64,000 nucleotides of DNA from Cucumis sativus (taxonomy: Eukaryota > Streptophyta > Magnoliopsida > Cucurbitales > Cucurbitaceae). The notes under the pieces were generated by a model that saw only the letters and a program-made list of their open reading frames with translations, was not told the origin of the DNA and did not search any database. Each line of letters opens with the position of its first letter. Positions within the stretch are counted from its first letter, which is position 1. The position numbers and the translations under genes were made by a program. Shown here piece by piece: positions 10,711 to 24,697 of this stretch. Location of the stretch: NCBI RefSeq assembly GCF_000004075.3, contig NC_026658.2, positions 15,550,075 to 15,614,074 of the forward strand, written 5' to 3'.

Positions 10711-13700
10711 GAGGGAGATAGACTTAAGTCTAATATACTTGCTCAAGAAAAAAGTGGCAACTGGATCAACTACCTCTCACAGAAAAAACGGAAAGAAAAA
10801 AAAGAGAAGTGGAGCGGACACGACCTATCTTTAGTAAAAGCACAAAAACCTGACTTTGGAAGAACATCAACACTAATTTCTCCACCAAATATTTTTCATT
10901 CCACTCAATGAAAGCACAACTTCTCATCAAAAAACAATAACAAAAGACAATGCCCCTCTCCTCCAGATGATCTACACTCTTAATCTAGCAACATATATAA
11001 AAAATACCAAGATGACTATCTCCTTCACTCTCCAACAAATCATTGTGTACCATGGTTAACCGCCTATTTTTTGCATAAAGTTTGAATGTGAAATAGATGA
11101 TAACAAGAAACAAACAAACAAGAATACGCAGTGCTTTAATATAAATATCTTGGGGGATCATAACTTCACTTACCCCAAAACTCCCAACACAAGTTTTGCC
11201 AAGTAGCCAAGAACAGTCAGTGCCCATGCAGTCTCCGCCTGTATCCAGTTTGGCATATTAATACTTTCGTAAAGGAGATAATAGAAATTATTCCAATTGT
11301 ACAATGGAAATCGATAAATAATAATAGATCCCGCAGTCCACCTTTTCTCCTTGAGGGTACATCTCTTCTAAAAGCTTTACATCTTCTTCCAATTGAAGCA
11401 ACTCCTGCAAAAATAAACAAGTAGATGTCTCAATAGGCACATTAAAAATTGCAAATAAACATCTAAAAATCAAACTTCAGTAACTTATTGAAGCTCTCAT
11501 CTGACGAAAACGACACTCATGAGACTTCTAGGAAAAGCTGAGGTTCTTCAGGAATTATGTGATAATGGTCAACAATGCATGTACTCAAAACCAAAACCAA
11601 ATTCTAAAAGAAACGGAAGGAGAAAACCCGAAAGAACATCGACACCATAATTATCAAAGGTGAAACATACCTTCTCTACAGCCTTCACATTCTTTCGCCA
11701 TTTTCTACCCTTAGAACCACTTCTTTCTTCCTGGTGTAGTCCATCAGCAGCTTTCTTCAGTTCTCTGGCCTTTTTTCCTAGTTCTGTTGCTTCCTGCAGG
11801 ATATAAAACATGACTTCTAAGTGATATAGATCAGGAAATCAATACCACCATTAAAATAATAGCTAATGTACAGAATGAAAGGCTAAAAAGCACCTTGATG
11901 TATTGTGAGCGAGTGATGACAGCCTTTGGACGCCTAATGAACGAGAAAATAAGGCCCAAGGGCAGACAAGCAATACCAACACCTCCAAATATCTAGTGGG
12001 AAAAAAAAATATCAGTATGATGTCTTTATTATAGAAAATTAAACAACAGAAAATTGTTTTCATTGATTAAGAAGTAATAAATTTATTGACATCAAAAATT
12101 TTGCTCTGTGAAACTAACTTGCTGATGTTCTTTATATGGCAAGATGAGCAGTTCGAATTTCTACATGAAATATTTGCCAGTAAATTCAACATCATACTTC
12201 CTGGTGATTTCTAACTAATAGACAAACCGGTATGCCATCATAAGTACACCTTACGTTCCTCTTAATTGTATAAAGTAATTTTATACCATAATAGGCAAAT
12301 AGACCATCTTCGGTTCTCATTCTCTTTCTTATTTCCCATAGAAAGGGCAGAGTACTTGTATTTAAATTGTTCATTATTTCATAAAAGATGGAGACCCAGT
12401 GGTTTCCTCCAATCTCAATCAATGAACTTACAGCGAAGAGTACGGATCCAACAATAGTGGCAAGAGCCACAACATATTCTGGAAATGTAGTGCGCATTGT
12501 CCATGTTTTCTCTGATGAAGCACTTGTCGTAAATGCTGAACACTACAATACAATGAATAAAAGTAGTCATGTAGATGTTCAGTTGTTAAAGTTACGCAAA
12601 TCCATAATTAAAACTGCCAACTGAAAGCCAAATAGAACCATATATGACAAGTAAAGTTTCCATGCAAAAGTAGAACCTGGCGGGCACCATTTCCAATGCA
12701 CGGTTGGCTGCTAGAGAAATCCCATGAGTTTGGAAAAGAAGCCGTGTTTGAAGAGAGATGCATAACGGTAAAGTCAACTTCTCCAACGAGCCCTGATGAA
12801 TACACCAATGAAGTTTATTGGATAAAACGCATGGCAATTTTCCAACCAAAAACTAAGGCTTGAAGGGAAATAAGAGATTATTGCAATTTAAATACACATG
12901 GCTATCAATTGAACTACATTTATATACTATTAGAAAACCCATGAAATAGTCAATTCATCACTTGGCTATTTTTTAGGTAAAATGGGGAACAAAAATTCAG
13001 AGAACCATGATCAGGTTTCAAGCTCCCTATAGTTGGAATGTAAGAAAGAAGGAAGTCCAAATTGCAATTAACTAGAAAAAAGACAAGAAATAAGCGTAAA
13101 GCAAAGCAAGTCGGCTTCAACTTGAGCATTGTAACAACTTGTTCTTCAATCATCAATTGACCAAAAAGCTTAAGTTAACAATTGAAGTCAAGTTTAATAC
13201 TATATCATTAAACACTCTTCTTTAGTGGGCTTGATATATGAAGAAGTCCAACTAGGGGAAATGGATTTTAATTGGTGAGGAAATAACATTTGCTTGGAGT
13301 TTAGAACATAGTACCTCCTAGACCTCCCTCTCTAATACCATCTTAAATGACCAATTAACCCAAAACTTAAGTAAGTGAAAAGACAAATTTAATATTATAT
13401 CATTCCTAACACTTATAAATATTAAATACTAATTGCACCAAAATTAAAAACCAAATAGAAGACCAACAAAGTGCAAAAGACCACAAGAATGAGTATGAGA
13501 GCTGACCGTATAAGATTCCCAACAGAAGACCACAGACAATGGCCATTACCACAACCCATATCAAGGCGCTCTTGATCCGTTTGCCAATACCCCTACACAA
13601 AGACACACAAAAAGTAAATCCTCCACGTAACAAATATAACTTGTTTTTTCTCCAAAAAAAAAAAAACAAAAAAGAAAGAAACAAAACAAAAAAACTCAAA

Positions 13701-14064
13701 TTCTAAGCAATTACTTGTCCTGGTCTCCTTCATAATAGAACATAGCAAAAGGAATAATGAAGAAAACAAGCACCGCATCCACAATATAGATAGCAAGCCA
13801 TAGATCCTTCATCGGCAATGTGAGATTACAAGCGCCATTATACAAAGCATGTTTACAAGCCTGCCGGTTAGCAACGTCGGCTGGTAACATCAAAATGGAG
13901 ATCAACGCAACAGACAAGCCGAAAACAACAACAAATTTAGGAAAATACGCCTGGTTTTTGTCATCAGGATGCTGGTAATTAACCAAAAGGTAAACATTGA
14001 AGATGAATATAATAACACAGACGACAATAGCTACAATTACAAGAGCGAGATTGAAATCGCCCAT
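8875..14064 (-). CDS. LIMR family (LMBR1-like) membrane protein, 14 exons, 509 aa
   Basis: Exons: 14064-13715, 13592-13507, 12792-12677, 12542-12432, 11992-11894, 11793-11671, 11404-11342, 11238-11174, 10607-10498, 10408-10294, 10164-10099, 9296-9186, 9085-9019, 8922-8875. The sum is 1,530 nt, 509 aa plus TAA, the length I recall for the Arabidopsis LIMR protein At5g01460. The product begins [20 protein letters not shown] and has several hydrophobic spans: N-terminal, [34 protein letters not shown], and the [17 protein letters not shown] region. A charged cytosolic loop ([20 protein letters not shown] to [16 protein letters not shown] sequence) is rich in Lys/Glu and likely coiled. The C-terminus is short and basic ([13 protein letters not shown]). 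LMBR1/LIMR proteins are multi-pass membrane proteins related to the lipocalin-1 interacting receptor; the plant role is not established. All introns are GT-AG. A long 5' leader extends to about 14280. Confidence 0.95.
10675..10701. repeat. (GA)n microsatellite
   Basis: About 13 perfect GA units lie in an intron of the LIMR gene, followed by imperfect GAAA/GAGA sequence to about 10720. Likely polymorphic in length. Confidence 0.95.
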
Positions 14065-14289
14065 TGTTCACGAGCTCTCGATTCGAATTCGAAACCAGTA
14101 CGAAATCGAATCGAAGAGATCGAAGAGGAACAGAAACAAAAAAAAAAAAAAACAATCTGGCTTCGTTCCTCGTTCGCTTTCGAAAATTCGAAATGGAGCT
14201 TCGCGGATCTGGCTCGTCTAGGGGAAAAAATGGGGAAATGGGAAAATAGGGCTAGATTCCGAAATTCCGATGACATTGTTTGTTGAGAA

Positions 14290-14790
14290 AAAGCGAGTCA
14301 AGGGATGGGAGGATGAAATTACGATTTTGTCCTTCGAGGAAAATATGTATTTAGAATCAAACAGAGTTGACAGCGAAGACGCGAAGGGTATAACAGAAAA
14401 ATAGAATATTTAGTCGGATAGAAATAAACGTTTTTTTTCTCCGTAAGGCCATGGTAATGGAAAATTGTGAAAGGATATTGGGACGGTTTCTACAGTGGAA
14501 ACGCTTTGTGTAATGATATGGCTTGTGATGACGTGGCAATCCTTCTGGTTTTATGGAAGATATTTAATTTAGGTTATTAATTTAATTATAATTTTTTAAA
14601 TATAACAAAATCAATCAAATATTTATAAAATATAGTAAACCTTTCAAGTATGATAGACACTTGTGAACTTTTATCAATTTCTATCGGTGATTCTTCGATA
14701 GATATATATTAACAGAAGTTTGTCAATATCTATCATTAATAAAATATAAAGTTTGCTATATTTTGTCTATGTTTTCAGTAATCTTGTCAT
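14290..14790. other. Promoter-side flank of LIMR with a dispersed foldback repeat
   Basis: No gene is seen. About 14610-14770 holds a degenerate repeat with TATAGTAAACC...TGATAGAC...TCTATCGGTGA...TCTATCATTAAT that resembles copies elsewhere in the window (44755, 46200, 48950, 60210). It abuts the decayed Myb/SANT gene. Confidence 0.5.
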
Positions 14791-15530
14791 TTTGTAAATG
14801 ATCGTGCAGTAGTCCATCTTCATCTCCTCGGATACGTCCAAGAATGCTTTCACGTCGGCCAAATTATGCATCAGTATATCTGCATGCATCACGTCTTATC
14901 GAATATACTCAGCTCAAAGATTCCCTGCAACAGTCTAACAACTTCCTGGCGGATTGCACTTTCATTTTGCAATGCTAACTTCGGTCACTCCATAATGGTC
15001 CTTAGCGGGTCATTCACATATTTCATGGCATCGCGAATGACGTCCACAATTTTCACATTATGGCCTCCTCGCTTCCTCTTTGATCCGCTTGAACTCGTCC
15101 TACAGTCAGTTGAGCGACTAAGTCGTGCACCCATTATGTCATCGGGCGACGTGTTAAGTCCCTAGTTGTGCATAGTAAGAATCTCCATATTGTTTTCATC
15201 TTCAAGTGGAAATTCCTTATACCTGCCCAACAGATCAGACATTAGCGAATTTCTCTTACACGTGCTCCCGTTGAGTGATCTTTCTCGAACACATACGACA
15301 ATTCGTCGTAATAGGGGAAAGGCTTGTTCACGAGGCCCTTCACTCCACGATGGGTCTGTGAAAAATAATTCAAAGTAATTATCAGTTTTCGATTATATTA
15401 CAAACTAATAACGATTCACAGTTACTTATTTTCCTACCCTGACCCAACTTTCGAACAAGTTCTTCTCAACAATTATGCACTTAACATCATGGTCATCAAA
15501 TGCCAAGTAGTGTGAAAAACTAGAGTTAAA
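14790..15530 (-). pseudogene. Decayed Myb/SANT-like (trihelix-type) domain gene
   Basis: Reading the minus strand gives ordered blocks of the plant Myb/SANT-like (Myb_DNA-bind_3 accessory) family. First comes DDHDVKCIIVEKNLFESWVR, then after a plausible GT-AG intron (about 15438 to 15361) GLVNKPFPYYDELSYVFEKD and STGAR. Next is FANVSDLLGRYKEFPLEDEN, a SSSGSKRKRGGHNVKIVDVI block, and a C-terminal helix region (IRQEVVRLLQGIFELS, then DVKAFLDVSEEMKMDYC). The frame is broken by a frameshift near 15255, TAG after MHN near 15163, TGA near 14990, and another frameshift/stop near 14880. No start codon is obvious. The family is linked to PIF/Harbinger-type elements and to domesticated relatives. Because several breaks are spread along the gene, I call it dead. 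The missing N-terminal SANT helix could lie further upstream but was not recognised. Confidence 0.72.
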
Positions 15531-18500
15531 TGATCCAAGTAGTGTGAAAAAAATGTTATAAGATACAAATTGCATCATGTCAGCTTTTTAAATGTTTTTT
15601 CTTTCGTACTACACAATCTCGTATTACTAGTTAAAGGAAAAACCAATACATTGTTCAAAGCATAACTTTTTTGATACTAAGTGTAAGTGGTTTGGAGATG
15701 TGAGTTTGAACTAGTGATACTATGGACAATATGTTTAAATTAAAACGTTTTATTTTTACAATTATAATTACAGGTTGTGTCAATAACAATTGAGTTACAC
15801 TCGATTTCACATGAAAAGTTGAAATCAATTTAGTTATGAACCTTTTATGAACATGGTGAAAATGTCGAATCAACCTTATCAATCGGATACTTTTAAAACC
15901 CATTTACAAAAGAACATGTGACTTCAAAACTATTTAAAAAAATATGATGGTTTTTCGGTCGATGTTCAATTGGGGTTTTGTAAGGGAGTTGAAGTTATAT
16001 TTTCAAGTATAAAAGAATAGGGAAAAAAAGATACCATTAATGAAAAAAAGTTTTTTTTTTTTTTTGCCAAACAACATGGATTATGAAATATATTCATATA
16101 TTTTTTTAAGAAAAATAACAAAAACAAAATATTTTAATTTTCATAAGATCAGCATTGGTGCTACAATGAACGTCTCAATTTGTAATACGTTGTAGTTTAC
16201 ATTAAACTGTGTCATTAGTTTATAATCAAAATGGTGCCCTACTTTTTTTTCACAAACGAGGTGTGTGATGCATGTGCTTTTGAAAAGAAAAACCCACTTA
16301 ATTTGGCAACGTAGGTTTCAAATTACACAAAAGAATGAAACATGTACAGAAGACATGAAAAAAAAATTATAAACTATATTATAAAAATTTATTAAAGTTC
16401 ACTTGCAAAGTTGATAGGACTAGTGTTTTTTCACGTAACATTCCTACATATTACAATGTGATAAGTTAAAAAAAAAAAATTGACAAACACAATAAGCTAA
16501 AGTACTTCAAGACATAGAAACCCTAGTACTTCGAAAGTTGAAATTACGAACACGGGCTAACTGCAAAATAGAATGAGAAAATAAATATTAGTTACACGCG
16601 TTTTTTTTTTGGAGGTAGGAAAAAAAAAAGGTTTGCAGGCACATATCATTTCCCATTGACAATGTACCCACACGATGGAAAAAGAAAAAAATTGTTAACA
16701 ATAATCAAGAAAAAAACAAGTAAATGAGGTTAAAATTTTGGGTGGAAGGAAATTCGTTCAATAATTTGAAATCAAATTTCATATAGTGTCGTTAATGTCT
16801 TCAAATATGCAATGCTATGAAAGTAGTGATATGAAAGGCATGCAAATAAACAACAGAAAAGTGCCCTAACATGGATTGCAAACAAATAAATGACAAATGC
16901 AAAAGAATAAATGATTTTCAAACACGCATTCGAATACAAAATGTCAGTGAATCATCAAATTAAAGAAGTAAGAACGTGTACCTAATGAATCGGTAATGCG
17001 TTTTCTTACTTCTAATGAGACATAAGTTATGGATGCATTTAAAAACACACAAAACTCCTTCAACTTTACTGCATAGTAACAAAGAATGCAAGGAAAAGAA
17101 AATCTAAATGGCATGGATGCATAATAGACATACAAAAAAGATGGAAAGGTAGTTCGAAGAAGATGAACCGAGGAAAGAGGCACACAAAAGGCATAATGCA
17201 ATAGCAAGTTTATATAGATGGTCATGGGCAAAAGTAACGATGAATTGAAGACCTCTAAACAAACAAATCTTAGCAAGATTTATGACAATGACAGTAGACA
17301 ACACAAAACAGAGGGGAAAAGACAAACCAGGTAACCAAAAAAGTTGGTCAAAACCCTAATGCAATAGTCATACCATAGAAAGCAAATGAAGGGTATACAC
17401 AAGTACGAAGGGACGAAAGCATTAGTACAGGAGAGAGAAAAAATTAGGCAAACAATACTGCAAGGGAAATTAGTATACAACAACATACAACGTGAACAGA
17501 AGAACAGAGCACAAGAACAAAAGACGAGCACATATATATGAACATCAAAAGGAAAAAATTAATTGCAAATGTAACAGATTCACAGCACACACAAATAGCA
17601 TAGGAATATAATACAAGTAATGGAAACGAATATGAAATTACGAGAACTTAATTATTTCAAAGTCAAAATATATATAGGGTTGCAATTATTACAAATATCA
17701 TAGGTTTTTTTAAAAATAAAATGGTGGTTATATATAAAATTTAGGGAGTGTGAGCTTCTATAATCCATAGTTTTAAGAGTTGATAAGATATAAAATTAAT
17801 CTTCTTTGATAATGGATCTACCAACTATTTAGGTCAAACAAGAATTGAAGTTTATAACTTCTACTTTCATACACTACTCTAACTTTATGGGTCAAACACA
17901 CCCTACAAAACTACTAATATACAAATTGTCGAGAGATTGTGACAGACTATGTTCAAGGTTTGGTAAGCATTTTTCATTCGACTTTGGACGTAGTTGAAAA
18001 ACTATTTCGAGATAAATGCATTTTAATTAACTATTTCAAGATAAATGCATTTTAATTAACTAAAATCAACTAGGATATTACAAACACTATAACCCCATTT
18101 TTTTTTCTTTTTTTTCTTGGATGAAATTATTGCATTTACCATCCCTAAACTATGAGGTTGGTTGCACCTATAACAAAATTTTAGTTTTGAGCAATTATAT
18201 CCCCTCTAATTTGTTAAAGATTGCAATGAGGATATTGTCCAAACCAATATTTATTTGTAGATTATTTTATGAATTTAGTGTCATTTTAGGGTAGTTTTCA
18301 AAAGTATGGGTAAAATTAAGGTATTTATAAAGTATTTGTAAAAATAGTGGTGATTTATTATCGTATTCGATCCCGTCTCTCATTTTAAAAAATTATTTTT
18401 ATTATGTTTTGTATTCAATTGTACACAACCACCATGATTAGTTAATTGTCATCATTGATGTTAGATCCCGAGGTATACTGTGAGTATACTACCGATGGTA

Positions 18501-21075
18501 AGTCATATATGTCATCATGTTCGACTTTATGTTGAGCTAGGTGATACATGTGCTACAATGACCGAAACAAAGGGTCGTGACCATGTGAGGAAGTTGTTCT
18601 AACTTTAAAAACAACATTTTTTTACAAATATATGAAAAGTTGAACCAGCTTAAATTCAAGAAAACAAACATATGTAAAAGTTATCGCGTTGAGTTATTCA
18701 TTCATCGATGTAAGTGAGAGATAGTACGAACATCACAGGATAACAAACATCACAAACCCTAAAATTTGTCCCATACAACTCGGTATCATGCCAATGTTTT
18801 ACTATATAAACTTTTAATAATTATTGAATTTGATTTTAGATTGTTGTTGCAACTTTTACTTAATGTGTATTAATTGTAACTATCACGATGAAGTATCTTT
18901 CAATTGTAAAATTTGAGCTATTGACATTATACAAATCTTAGAGCCTTAAATTTACAATAGTTGTAGCAATTAGACTTATGAATTATAAAAACTGAATCTT
19001 GAAATTTATACAATCCTATTAAGTTTTAGATTATAACTTTAGCTCCTATATATAATTTTTATCATTGAAAGTTTGAAGACGTAGTTACAATTACCATCAT
19101 ATTTATATGTGCAAATTTTGCTAAATTGCAACAACTTAGTTATTTATTTGTTAATGATTTAGTTATTTATTTTTGTATCCTCCTAATTTTTGGTTTGATT
19201 ATGTAAAATAATAAAAGAAAAATAGATTAAAAAAATACTTGTTTAACAAAAGTAAAGATTGCAAGCTTAACTTTCAAATTCAAATGATTATCGATTAGTT
19301 CAATAGTACTGAACGAATATAAAGGCACAAGACATAATTGAAACGTGGAACATAATCAATGGTTTATATACTTTAAATGTAAATTAAAGATCATCTTGCT
19401 TGAAAATATAATTGTAATTTGGTTTTTCATTGCAACTTGCATTTTGCAGCGATAGAGGCATAAGTTGATGGTCATATATCTTACTGATGAACATATCAAA
19501 GAAATAAATAATCTGGAAAAAGAATCCGTAAAGTTAATTGATGTGACCAACTTTAGAAATTTTTGTATAAATGATCCAAAGTTCATTTGATGAATGACAA
19601 TTAACTCGTTCTTTTTAAAATTAGGGCATATAAGCTTTTCACTTACATTCCTTGCATTTATATCTTTTCTTCTTCTTACATGCCAACTCGTGCTTGCGTT
19701 CAGCTAATTCAACACCAATAGCTCACCCTTGCTACCTTATGATTTCTTTTATCTCCTTCACGCTCTTGTGCTAGCCCTCCTCTTCGTTGTTTTCAATATA
19801 GGGATCAAACAACATTTTGGACATGAAATTTGGGTCAACCTTGAAGAGAAAAAAAACTTCCCATTCCTTTTCCCAATCATAAAATCCATAACACAACCAT
19901 AGATTTTTCATTTTTCTTGTACAGTCTAACAACATCAAATCACACAATCATTCTAGCAACTCCAAGTGATTGCATGTGTCTTCCACACAACCTTAGAACA
20001 TAATACCCTTTTAAATTGTATAACAATGGGATATGGAACATTGAATTTTCAATCTTAAAGAATGTAGTACACTTCAATTATCATTTGAATGATCAGTACT
20101 TTAGCCCTAAAACACCAACCAACCGATAGAAACAAAAACACGAATTTCTTGAATCGATGTCAGCTAAAGTTATATATATATATATTATATAAGATAAATC
20201 AATGGTCTTCTTGAAAAGCTATATATTTAGGGTAGCTCGAAGCTTATACCAACCTCTCTTGCAAACTCCAACAACCTTCCATCCATGTTCTGAAAATGAT
20301 TTAAATGTCATGAAACTTGGAGTGTTTTTGCCTATATGCTTTTCCACATTCCCCATTCATAAAAGTGCTTCCAACCGTTTTTATTGGTAGAGTATACTTC
20401 AATCTAATTTTTCTTCTTCTTATTGAAAATTTCTTGGAATGACTTGTTTTTTTTACTTATACAATTGGTTTTATAAGGACTTAATTTTTGTAACGGATTT
20501 AGTTTCTATAGAAATAGAGAGCTAGTTGGCTTTCTAGCCATGACTGTTAGTTGTAGTAAGTGGTTCATATTTCGTTCTTATCTCCTAATTTTGTTTTGAG
20601 ACAGTTATTTTGTAATGCTTTTTAAGGGTTTTTATAAGAATGTTAGGGTGTCTTTTGACTTCTAATTTAATTGCTTTTTTAGAAGAAAAAAATATTCATA
20701 TATTTGTTTTGTTTTAGATAAAAAAATTCTTAGGGTACAATAAATCTATTTGTTGTGAATATGTTTTTTTTTTAAAGTATTAACCAGGATTGAATTATAG
20801 AAACTATAGACTTCATGACCACTTACACGTATACAAAATTTAGTTAAGCTATGCACTATTTGACGTTATAAATATGTTTTTACTTTTTTTACCACGTATT
20901 TTCAGTTAATACTTCATTATATTGTGAAAACTTCACAATACGTAATAAAATAAACAACCAAATATTTAAATATCATATAAATTGAAAAAAGGGTAACTTT
21001 TCCTTTCTTTTAGTGGTTCGAATGTTGTATAATATAACGTATATTAAGTTAATCAGCAGGCAAAGTAAACAGTTA
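15531..21075. other. Gene-poor AT-rich spacer
   Basis: I see no supportable gene. The part at 16600-17560 is A-rich and T-poor on the plus strand, which creates long but unconvincing minus-strand open frames. A 29-bp direct duplication sits at 18000-18058. About 18125-18250 resembles one arm of a foldback repeat (CCATCCCTAAACTATGAGG). Low-complexity T and A runs are common. Confidence 0.6.
18000..18058. repeat. 29-bp direct duplication
   Basis: Two adjacent copies begin AACTATTTC(G/A)AGATAAATG and end TTTTAATT, differing at one base. A recent local duplication in intergenic DNA. Confidence 0.9.
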
Positions 21076-21158
21076 GCAGGTTTGCCCGAGAGGTTAAGGG
21101 GGAAGACTTAAGATCTTCTGCACATAAGTGCGCGTGGGTTCGAACCCCACAGCCTGCA
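21076..21158 (+). tRNA. tRNA-Leu, anticodon TAA
   Basis: This 83-nt class II tRNA has acceptor GCAGGTT paired with AGCCTGC. The anticodon stem GAAGA/TCTTC carries loop CTTAAGA (anticodon TAA). A long variable arm (TGCACATAAGTGCG) forms its own stem, and the T arm is GTGGG-TTCGAAC-CCCAC. The discriminator is A at 21158. B box GGTTCGAACC is intact and there is no intron. It decodes TTA leucine codons and stands alone in gene-poor DNA. Confidence 0.95.
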
Positions 21159-24100
21159 GTATTTTTATTTATTTATATCATTTTCATCTTACTATCTTAC
21201 TTAGAAAATAGCTTAGTCTCTGATTTTTTAATTAGGATTTCAAATGACTTTTTTTTTTGGACTTGTTTCATTTCAGGTGCCTTGCTTCTTGAAATAATCT
21301 ATGGGTATTTATTTCAAGGGTTGGAAAGTTCATGACCAACTCTCAAATACCATCTTTGATGACTTCACCGATGAACTTTTGATAATCGTCGCTTATGATC
21401 AACTTAATTTTTTTTTATGAAAATATTGTTAGGGTTTATGCTAGTTTTTGGTAATTGTCATCAATCAATCTTCAACTACCACCTACGGTTACTTTACCAT
21501 CGAACTTTCGACAACCAACTCTAGCGATCGTCACCACCAATCAATCTTTAAATTTTTTAATAAAAGTATTTTTAGTATATATACAAATACTTAAAAAAAA
21601 AAAAACATGTGTTTTTAATTCAATATTTTTTTTACGAAAAATATTTAAATGAAAATGAGTTTTTGAAAAACTCTTTTTAAGCCATTCCAAATATACTTTT
21701 ATTTTAATTATAATAATATTTTTTAAAATACACTTCTTTTATGCTTTTTTTTTCTTGCAAAATTATTTTATCTACTTGTTAATAGCTGTATATGGAGATG
21801 GTAGTTAAATTTATTAAATGAACAACCTAATTATATCAATTTTTATAAAATTGTAGAAGACATGCATCCCAACGATAACAAACTAGTTTGTATAAGTTAA
21901 TGGAAGACATTTCATGTACGTAATATATGTATACAAAAAATATTAGTAAAAAAAAACATTGTATAATAAAAACTATAATAATTTGTCCATAGTATAATAT
22001 GTTGTTCTCCAAACACAAATTATAATAACTCACTCTGCACCTCAAACTCACCTCGAGTACTTAACACATTTCCCTATTCTCTTTTCTTTCTCATTCTCTT
22101 ATTTACTACACTTTCACTCACCGTCTTCTTAACTTTTTTTGGCACTTGTTTATCTACAGATAACAATGAAACCACCACAATGTCTTTAAACTTAAACGTT
22201 TTAACAATGTTGTACGTCTAAAATGTGAGTGTGTATTAATCAATAGTTAAATACCAGTTAATGTAATTAGCTATTTATCATTTAACCGTTTTTAATGAAA
22301 TGTTTTGATTCTAAGATGTTGTTAAGGTTTTTTAAATGTGATTTTGATTAAATATTTTTGGACAAAATACACATTTGATTTCTGAAATTTGAGATTATTT
22401 GATTTCTGAAATTTGAGATTAGTGTCTATTTCATATTTGAAAGTTTGAAAGGGACAAGCCAATCTAATTTGCAGCTAGTTTCCTAATGAAAAAATGACTA
22501 GACATAGATTTGACATATTTTAAATGAGGTGGTAATTTTGACATTAATTTATTTAGGTTGAGTGAATTTTACTATTAACATTTACTTTAGTTCTATTTTC
22601 TCACCATTTCTCTATTTTCTCACCATTTCCCCTTTCTCTCCTACTCTCCTTTTTGTCTCCCCTCCATTTCTTTGAAGTAAAGTTGTTCCTCCGTGGCTGC
22701 CCGAGCTTTCAATCGCAGGAGCTTCAAATTTTACCACATAGCTTTCTTCCTCATCCATTCTTTCCAACTTGTTTAATCGTGGAATACTATTAACTCCAAG
22801 CTCAAAACATTTCTCCTCTTATGTGAAAATAACTCCTAAACCCATCATTTTGGATTGTTATCTTGATTTTTATGTTGTGAGGTTTGGGTGTTTGAGAAGA
22901 ATGAGGGTTCATTGGAGTTTTCATATTCAAACAAAAACGGAATGAACATTCAAAACTTGAGGTTTGTTTTAATTTTGTTTTCCTCGAAATTATCCTTGAA
23001 ACATTGGTTCGACACAAAATTGTATGTTTAACATTTTTTTACCAAATTAATAAAAATTGTTAACTCATCGTTTAATATCAACGTAATGTTATTGATAGTT
23101 AACTAATTGTCTATGTAGCTTTAAGGATCATTTATAATTATTTATCAAACTTCGATAACTAAAGTGTTCATTTTGAAACTTTAGAGACCAAATAGAATTA
23201 GCTTCAAATCTTTTTGCCTGATATTTTTTATAGTTGTTTTATTCTCTACATCTCGTTTTTAAAGTGCCTCGTGGCTGTCTCTTTTAACTTTATATTTTGC
23301 ATCAAGATCAACGACATTGAGTTCTTGAGAGATGTTTAGTGCACGATATGGACAAAGCTACTATATATCATTTTGTTTGGCAAAATAGGGAGATGAGGAA
23401 CAGTTTGTTGTTTGAGGGACTGATGATTGATTTTGTTTCCATAAGACAGATGCATTGTCAAGCACTTGCACAAGCGTATGAATAGTGATTGGTTCTTAGT
23501 GAGTGTGAGTTTGAGTTTCTTCCTCTCCTTCTAAACAATATGATTGCCTCCCTCCCTCGTGTGGAAGTTGAATTTTGATGCCAATTGGAATTCAAAATAA
23601 ACAATAGAATATTGGTTGGTAGGGTGAGTTTGTTAGGTTGACATCCATTACATTTTCTATTGTAGGGAAATTGAGAACCTGCTTGGCCGAGAATCTAGAT
23701 TATGTTTTATGTTTTCAGATTCATTGGATTCGGCAAATATGCATTTAGTACACAACTCGAATTCAGTCTTTAAAAACTGTTTTCATATTTTATGATCAAA
23801 ACAATGCAAATTTGTTTATTTTATGATTTCATTGTATTCGGAATTTGAACTTTACATTTTGAAAAACATAATTATATTAAATATTTAAAAATAAATACGT
23901 TGTGTTATAAACTCAATTCATTTATTTTAATATAATATGTATTATGTAATATATTATAAGTTATATAATAATACAAATTATATTAAACTAATAGTTATAT
24001 AATTTTTTAGGTTAAACTACACATTTGCTTTTATTTTGACAAAATTATAGAAAATAGTCTCAAAATTATTCACAGAGGTTTTCAAATTAAATTATAGACT

Positions 24101-24540
24101 AAACTCTAGCTTTCTTCAAACAATAGAAACTAAATGTATAATTTAACTAATTTTGTAAACATAAAATATATTCATAAATAAATTATAGTTTATTGTCAAC
24201 TAAAACTAAATCTGACAGGTTATATAAGTCTAGTTTTATGATTTAATATTTTTTAGAAAACAGATTCACGTTTTTTAATCTACCACTAAACATATATTTG
24301 AAAACATAAAATACATCTCTCTTTTCCTTGAATCAATTAACAACGCCACAGAATTCTTGAGGCTAATTGATAATACCTAATTTGAACGTTATTTTTGATA
24401 GCTTTTTAATGTAATTAAATTTGGTAGAATCAAACATTTAAAGAAACAAAAGGGAAAACAAATAGTCCCATTTTGAAGAGCACACACCCACATATATATT
24501 TTTGATTAATCGTGGGATATTTGAAAATAACCCAAAAACA
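21159..24540. other. Gene-poor spacer upstream of the symplekin gene
   Basis: No supportable gene is seen. A 23-24 bp direct duplication (TTTGATTTCTGAAATTTGAG) lies at 22374-22420. It may belong to a foldback repeat whose other arm is near 23140-23210 (AACTTTAGAGACCAAATAGA). The last 150 bp before the symplekin start (about 24540-24697) is probably its 5' UTR, with a CTCTCTCGCTCTC tract. Confidence 0.55.
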
Positions 24541-24697
24541 AATTATACGTGAAAATATAGAATGGGCCGCAAAAACAAAGACGAAAACAAAAAAGAGCGA
24601 ATCAAGGCTTTCGCCTTCTCTCTCGCTCTCGACGAGCAGCGAGCTAATTCCCTGTAGTAACTCCTGCAATTCGAAGTTCTTCATTCCTTCCAAAGCT

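Noticed and set aside
13969..14286. Plus-strand frames over the LIMR leader
   Set aside because: They are shadows of the minus-strand LIMR first exon and 5' leader.
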